From contig JAMOWA010000047.1 in the NCBI GenBank assembly GCA_027061805.1, positions 1 through 64,000 of the forward strand: a stretch of DNA of 64,000 nt, written 5' to 3'. Position 1 is the stretch's first letter. Each line of letters begins with the position of its first letter. The position numbers and the translations under genes were made by a program. Positions 58,726 to 64,000 of the stretch are shown here, one piece after another. Below the pieces are notes generated by a model that saw only the letters and a list, made by a program, of their open reading frames with translations, was not told where the DNA came from and made no database searches. The DNA comes from Thermoanaerobaculia bacterium (lineage in GTDB: Bacteria > Acidobacteriota > Thermoanaerobaculia > Thermoanaerobaculales > Sulfomarinibacteraceae).

Positions 58726-60098
58726 CACGGTGTGCTCCTCGGGGTCTCGGTCCCGGTGGAATCCGGGATGGGCTCGTTCAGCTCGCCCGGCAGGGTCACG
58801 CCGGGCACGGGGGTCAGGCCCACCGCATGACGGAGGGCGATGGCGGCGAGCTCGCGGCTCCAGTGGGCGATGATGGCGGAGATCCTCGCATCGGTCAGCT
58901 CGGAGGTGGCGGCCAGGAGATCGGTGGTGGTGGCCTCGCCGGCAGCGTAGGCCTCCTCCACCTGCCGGTGGGCCTCCCGGGCGGCCTGTTTCCGGGTCTC
59001 GGCCGCCTCCAGTGCCGCCACCGCCGTACGGTAGGTGATGGCGGCCCGGTCGGCCTGGTCCCTGATGACGCGGGCCATGCTGCTGCGCAGCACCTCCACC
59101 ATCACCTGGTCCTCCCTGGCCCTGGCCACGCGGGCGGCGGTGACGCCCCCGTCGTAGATGGGGACGCGGAGGTTGAAGGACAGGGAGAGCCAGTTCCGGG
59201 AGGGGAAGTCGGCCCGCTGGCCGAAGTACTGGAGGTTGGCGTCCAGCTCGGGGAGCCACGCCCCCTTCTCCACCTTGATCATGAGGCCGGCGGCCTCGAG
59301 GTCCGTGTCCAGCGCCAGCATCTCCGGCCGCTGCTGCAGGGCGATCCGTTCGAGCTCGGTGGGCTCACCCTCCGGTGCGGGAACGGGGGGCGGGGGGTCC
59401 AGGCGGTCGATGGCGGGGACGCCGGCCAGGCGGGCCAGGCGCCGCTCGGCCAGCTCGGCCTCGCCCTCGGACACCACCATGGCCTGCCGGGCCGCTGCGA
59501 GCTCGGCCGTCCACCGGGCCACGTCCGCGGAGGTCACCTCGCCCACCTCGAAGCGGCGCCGGGCCACCCTGAGCTGCTCCTTCACCTGCTTCTCCATGGC
59601 CATCCTCACCTCGAGACCCTGCCGGGCGGCGATGGTGTCGAAGAAGGCCTGGCTCACCTGGAGGGTGAGGTCGAAGGCCGTGGAGAGCCGCTGGATCTTC
59701 GCCGAGGTCTCGCGGAGCTTCGCCACGTTCTTCGCCCTCCAGGGGCGCAGCCCGTAGAAGAGCGTCTGGCTGACGTTGGCGCTGTAGTTCCAGTCCGAGA
59801 GGGGCTGGATGACGAAGGACTCGCCCTCGCCCAGGGAGAACTTCACCTCGTTCTGGTAGCGCGTGAAGCGGCCGTTGAGGTCCACGTGGGGCAGCAAGGC
59901 CGATCCGGCGAGCTTCACGTCCGCGTGGGCCCGGCGGACGGAGCTCTCGGCACCCACCATCTTCTCGTGGGTCGCCAGGGCGGAGAGCACGAGATCGGGG
60001 AGGGTGGAGGGGGCCTCCTGGGCCGTGGCCGGGACCGCCGGCACGCCTGCGGACAGGGCCAGGATCGTCGCCAGGAGCACGGTGTGTCGCTGTGGCAT
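58725..60098 (-). CDS. TolC-family outer membrane efflux protein
   Basis: signal peptide MPQRHTVLLATILALSAG; RPEMLALDTDLEAAGLMIKVEKGAWLPELDANLQYFGQ; ATGA overlap with adaptor. Confidence 0.92.
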   Translation of the reverse strand: MPQRHTVLLATILALSAGVPAVPATAQEAPSTLPDLVLSALATHEKMVGAESSVRRAHADVKLAGSALLPHVDLNGRFTRYQNEVKFSLGEGESFVIQPLSDWNYSANVSQTLFYGLRPWRAKNVAKLRETSAKIQRLSTAFDLTLQVSQAFFDTIAARQGLEVRMAMEKQVKEQLRVARRRFEVGEVTSADVARWTAELAAARQAMVVSEGEAELAERRLARLAGVPAIDRLDPPPPVPAPEGEPTELERIALQQRPEMLALDTDLEAAGLMIKVEKGAWLPELDANLQYFGQRADFPSRNWLSLSFNLRVPIYDGGVTAARVARAREDQVMVEVLRSSMARVIRDQADRAAITYRTAVAALEAAETRKQAAREAHRQVEEAYAAGEATTTDLLAATSELTDARISAIIAHWSRELAAIALRHAVGLTPVPGVTLPGELNEPIPDSTGTETPRSTP

Positions 60099-60151
60099 GG
60101 AGCTCCTCCTCGGACAGTGGGCCACGGTGGATGCCCGGGCCGGTCTCGTCA

Positions 60152-60394
60152 TCATCGGGATGTCCCTCCGCGGAGCCCGGTGCACAGGACCTGGAGGAAG
60201 TGGAGGAAGGCCTCGCGGCCCCCCGGGAGGTCCGGCGTACGGTCCAGGAAATGGTGGAATCCCGGCCCGTCCATGGCCGCCACGATGAAGAGGGCCGCCT
60301 TCTCCGGGTCGAAGTGCCGGCCGGGCTCTTCCCCGGTGCGCTTCCACCCCTCGCGAGAGTCCGGCGGCACCGATGATGAGACGATTCCGGACAA
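60152..60394 (-). pseudogene. TetR-family regulator remnant (C-terminal ligand-binding part only)
   Basis: WKRTGEEPGRHFDPEKAALFIVAAMDGPGFHHFLDRTPDLPGGREAFLHFLQVLCTGLR; no HTH-encoding sequence upstream. Confidence 0.55.
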
Positions 60395-60635
60395 CTGTCA
60401 TCATCCGGGGAGGATAGCAGACCACCGGTACAGTTTCTGGTTGGTCCGTGTGCTTTCCCGATACATCGAAGACAGGACGGGAATCATCCAGCCTGTCTGG
60501 CTGGCTGGTGTGAATGTTCGGACGCTCCAGGGGTGGGGTCAGAAGTGTTGTCTCCTGAACTGGCACGTCTCCTCTTCGTGTATCGAATGTCCTCGCCCGA
60601 GATCGTTGCGTTGTCTCCAACATTCCTGGGTACAT

Positions 60636-60826
60636 GGAGATGCGATGGCATCGACGTCTACCGTGCCCCGAGGCCGGAGGTCCGTCCACGCCATGGAGGC
60701 CGATTCCTGGAGCGCGGACCTCCGTCCGCAGGGGCCATCATCCGTCCCTGTCCTCCTGCGACCCGGGAGAATGCGGGCTTGCGCCCAAGCTCCATGGGTC
60801 CCGGCCCGGGACGGTGAACGGCGCAA
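60636..60826 (+). repeat. dispersed intergenic repeat family P, copy B
   Basis: matches 6696-6885; palindrome GCGGACctccGTCCGC at 60714-60729. Confidence 0.8.
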
Positions 60827-60979
60827 CGGTCTCATGTTAGCCGCTTGCATACTAAGGCGAAGGAAAGCATCCCGACACAGACGACTGGCAATCTCAAGAC
60901 TGCCGGGGCGTTCTTGCACCGATGACTGGCCATTGGAGCCCTGGTGGCTCGGTCTGGTGCGTTTCGTTCCCCTTGGTAA

Positions 60980-61135
60980 CTCTCTGAGGGTCATGCCTTC
61001 CGGCTTGGCTTGAAATCGAACGTACATCCAGAATTTTTCTATCTTCTTCTAGATCCAATAGATCCGTGTAATCCGTGGTTCATTCTCCGGGGTGGGTGGG
61101 GGCCGATACCGCAGGAATCCACCTCGATCCAGGAG
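60980..61135 (+). repeat. dispersed repeat family R, copy R2
   Basis: aligns with reverse complement of 1-160 and with 6280-6443. Confidence 0.8.
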
Positions 61136-61327
61136 TTTTGCAACAGGCTCATGTTCTTGAAATGTTCCGTGAATCTGAGATTGTGGTATGATCCAGCCCA
61201 ACTAGCGGATTCCCCACGGAGGTTCCTCACGGGCGAGACATTCCAGGTGCTGATCGGCGGCCTCACTGTCAGTGTGGGCCCGTCGCCGGGAGGCCGTCGA
61301 CCCTGAGCGGGAAGGAGGCAACAGCTC

Positions 61328-64000
61328 ATGGCGAGAACATGCCGCGCGAATCCTCCGAACGGGCCCCTGTTGGCACTTGAACGCATGGGACCAGAGGAAC
61401 CTTTCGAAGAGGTTCTCGACTCGTGCTCCGAACTGCTCAGGGGCATGGCACGAGGAGTCCAGGGTCGGCCGAAAGGGGTCCACCTTGCTTCTCTCCTCCG
61501 CACACTGACGGTACGGTACGCGCGGTACGTCCGGGAGACATTCGGTACCCGCCTGTCGCCGGGGCTTGGCAGGGTTCTCGGTACGGGAGAAGGGACGGGG
61601 GGGCGCTCCGAGGGACGACAGAAGGGGAAACGGAGGGAGGAGGCGAGACAGCAGGCCAGGTTCCTGGGACAGGTTGTCGGGCTCGCCTTCCTGTTGCGGG
61701 AGGGAGACGGCTCTCGGCCCCATGTGAAGACCGGAAATCGTCCCCCGGATCGTCCATCTCTCGTGCCGGTCGATAGTGGTCAATCAATTCCCCGGATCCA
61801 GCCGGACGGAATCACCTCCCCGTGGGCTGCTCTGTGGATCCGGCTTGCCGTCATCGACCTGATCGGTTGCGGACCGTTTCTGGACAATATCCTCAAGAGG
61901 AGGGCATTTCGTGAGGGGTTCCGGAGCATGGTGCCGAGAAAGGCGTGGTCCAGGCTCTCCCGGGCCATCAAAGAGTCGGATGACGCATCCTCTCTTGCGA
62001 CCGTCGTGAGGTCTACCGTCGCCACACTCCAGGATGACCTCTTTCCATCCCATGGTGACACCGGGGAGGCGTGGCTCCCCGGTCTTCCCATTCCTCCCTG
62101 GGAAATGGGAGAGGATGCTCCCCAGGCCTGGCTCGAGAAGCTGAGCACCGCATGGCTCTACATTCTCGTGGCGCTCGACGTGGAGCTCCTGCGATACCGG
62201 CACATCCGTGAGACCGTGCAACCAGGCAATCGACAGCCAGGCGATCACGATCCCGGATCCCGGGAACACGATGGGGTGGTCCACAGAGAGCTCATGAGAC
62301 TCTGGGACCTCACCGCGAGGACCTTCCGGGGCTGGATGTGGGCCAGGAAGAACGGGATTGCCGGTGCCTCCACCGGTTTCCGGGTCGCCCTGATGCGGGA
62401 AGTCCTGGCAGGTCGGCCACCCTCGAACGGAACCTCGATCTTCAGAGGTGGAACCGGTACCGCAAACCATCGTTGCTTCCATCTCTCCATCGATTCTCTC
62501 TGGCTCCAGATGTACCTCGTGGAATCGATCACGCGCAACATGGATCTCGTCGAGATCATCCGGGACCACTTTCCGGATCGCCATCTCGCCGTGGTCTTCC
62601 TCCGGCGCTTTGCCGCGCTGGGTGCTCACCTGCTCTGGTCCTTGCTGCGAGAGGAGGAGTCGGGTGGCGACCTTCCCCTGCCCGAGCTTCCCCGCGCAAT
62701 CTCCGGCACCACCGAGGGCGGTGATGGGGAACGGAACAGGCCGGGAGCGAGGTCCGTTCATGCACCTTCCCCGGGCGCCGGGCGGGCATCATCGGGCCAG
62801 CTGGTCTTCGGGCGGGGTGTCGCTCCCGTGGGTATCGAGGAGTACACCGACGCGCTGATCGAGATGGTGGATGTGTACACCCACAACATCATCGAGCTCC
62901 CCTTCGAGATCCACGTGGGACGCTTTCTTCGCTGGTTCCTCGAATCCCAGGGACCCCTCTACCTGCTCAAGCCCCACTACCGCGACCATCTCTACCACGT
63001 GATCGATGTGTTCCTCCTGGGTGATTTCCTCCTCGGGTGTCGCCTCGGACGGGAACGGAGCCGCGTCCGTGATGTCCTGGAAACCCTGCTGGAGCGTGCG
63101 GCGGTCGGGGCAGACGGAAACGGGAAGGATGAGACAGCCACGGTGACGTTTCCCGATCTCAGGAAGAACTGGTGCGTGGCGGGGCTCTTCCACGACATGG
63201 GCTATCCCATGCTCCTCCACCGCGAGCTGGCGGGGAAGGAGCCCGAATCGCTTGTCGGAGAGACGCTCCAGCAGTTCGTCCGCCAGATCCGCAACGCCTT
63301 CCAGGGAAAGGCGGAAGAGCTCGAACAGAGGATCCGTGAGGCGTTCTCGGAGCTCCACGAGAACGAAGCCGGTGCGGCCACCGACCACGGCGTGCTCAGT
63401 GCCCTGATGGTCCGGGACCACATGCGGCGGATCCAGTGGCCGGCCTCGGAACGGCGTCTGGTGGAGGAGTTCGAGCCTGCCCTGACGGCCATCTACCTCC
63501 ACAACCTCCAGAACCGCGTGGTTCGCATCCAGGACGCACCGCTGACCTACCTTCTGGCCTTCTGCGACGAGGTCCAGGACTGGGGCCGGCGAAAGGTGGC
63601 GCCGGACGGCGTCTCGCGGGACGTCACGTGGGCGATCACGGACCCGGCCAACTGGCAGCTGCGTTCGGTGCCGGTCCTGGGGGACCTCCGGCTCGTCGTG
63701 GAGGGGGTCTCCGGACACGACGTGGTGCTGCCCGGTCCGGCCGGCGAGACGGTGCCCTCCCCAGGCCGTCGGGGGGACGGAGTGGGTGCCGGCGAGCATG
63801 ATGTGGTCATCGAGATGTACCAGGTGTACCGGCCCACCAGCACGGAGCTTCTCAACCCGCTCTTCCTGTGGATCTCCAAGGCCCAGAACCTCGAGCGTCT
63901 TGACGCCCGCGATGCTCCGTGGCGGCCCCGTCTGGTCCTCGTGACCGCCGTACCGAGGCACCTCCAGCGCATGGAGCTGACCTACCTCGAGCTGCTCTCG
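61328..64000 (+). CDS. large uncharacterised HD-domain protein (at least 891 codons, runs off right edge)
   Basis: frame open from ATG 61328 (after in-frame TGA 61304-61306; SD ggaaggagg) to 64000; LYHVIDVFLLG, VAGLFHDMGYPML, TDHGVLSALMV, IYLHNLQ, LLAFCDEVQDWGR. Confidence 0.85.
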   Translation, partial: MARTCRANPPNGPLLALERMGPEEPFEEVLDSCSELLRGMARGVQGRPKGVHLASLLRTLTVRYARYVRETFGTRLSPGLGRVLGTGEGTGGRSEGRQKGKRREEARQQARFLGQVVGLAFLLREGDGSRPHVKTGNRPPDRPSLVPVDSGQSIPRIQPDGITSPWAALWIRLAVIDLIGCGPFLDNILKRRAFREGFRSMVPRKAWSRLSRAIKESDDASSLATVVRSTVATLQDDLFPSHGDTGEAWLPGLPIPPWEMGEDAPQAWLEKLSTAWLYILVALDVELLRYRHIRETVQPGNRQPGDHDPGSREHDGVVHRELMRLWDLTARTFRGWMWARKNGIAGASTGFRVALMREVLAGRPPSNGTSIFRGGTGTANHRCFHLSIDSLWLQMYLVESITRNMDLVEIIRDHFPDRHLAVVFLRRFAALGAHLLWSLLREEESGGDLPLPELPRAISGTTEGGDGERNRPGARSVHAPSPGAGRASSGQLVFGRGVAPVGIEEYTDALIEMVDVYTHNIIELPFEIHVGRFLRWFLESQGPLYLLKPHYRDHLYHVIDVFLLGDFLLGCRLGRERSRVRDVLETLLERAAVGADGNGKDETATVTFPDLRKNWCVAGLFHDMGYPMLLHRELAGKEPESLVGETLQQFVRQIRNAFQGKAEELEQRIREAFSELHENEAGAATDHGVLSALMVRDHMRRIQWPASERRLVEEFEPALTAIYLHNLQNRVVRIQDAPLTYLLAFCDEVQDWGRRKVAPDGVSRDVTWAITDPANWQLRSVPVLGDLRLVVEGVSGHDVVLPGPAGETVPSPGRRGDGVGAGEHDVVIEMYQVYRPTSTELLNPLFLWISKAQNLERLDARDAPWRPRLVLVTAVPRHLQRMELTYLELLS

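Noticed and set aside
62789-63961. 390-aa minus-strand ORF
   Set aside because: Antisense to the HD-domain ORF, which has coherent metal-binding motifs on the plus strand.
1-64000. CRISPR array, rRNA operon, intact IS element
   Set aside because: No regularly spaced direct repeats, rRNA-conserved strings, or transposase/integrase motifs were seen on either strand.

Overview
This is a 64-kb GC-rich bacterial chromosomal window. It is probably Acidobacteriota-like, judging from the Oar-like TonB receptor, the VWFA-related secreted protein and the STPK-TPR protein; that is inference only. I found no rRNA, tRNA, CRISPR array or intact transposase. Housekeeping content includes ffh-rpsP-khpA-rimM-trmD, yicC, an MsbA-like ABC exporter, pepA, argF, dsbD, trxC and fxsA. 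Other content includes an RND efflux operon, two two-component systems, a very large alpha-2-macroglobulin protein, a glycosyltransferase/YfhO/flippase operon and an ECF-type transporter operon. The points most worth a second look are: (1) an ECF operon whose T-component-like protein is fused to a THEP1-type NTPase; (2) a tandem RNase H protein whose second domain has lost all four catalytic acids; (3) a run-off HD-domain ORF of at least 891 codons at the right edge, absent from the supplied ORF track; (4) an AbgT transporter remnant joining N- and C-termini with the middle deleted, next to a TPR remnant; (5) two families of dispersed intergenic repeats co-occurring near 6.3-6.9 kb and 60.6-61.1 kb; (6) a recurrent -10-like box placed exactly 6 nt before the start codon of six genes, suggesting leaderless transcription; (7) a decapitated TetR-like remnant upstream of the RND operon. 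All homology calls are from motif recognition; no database search was run.
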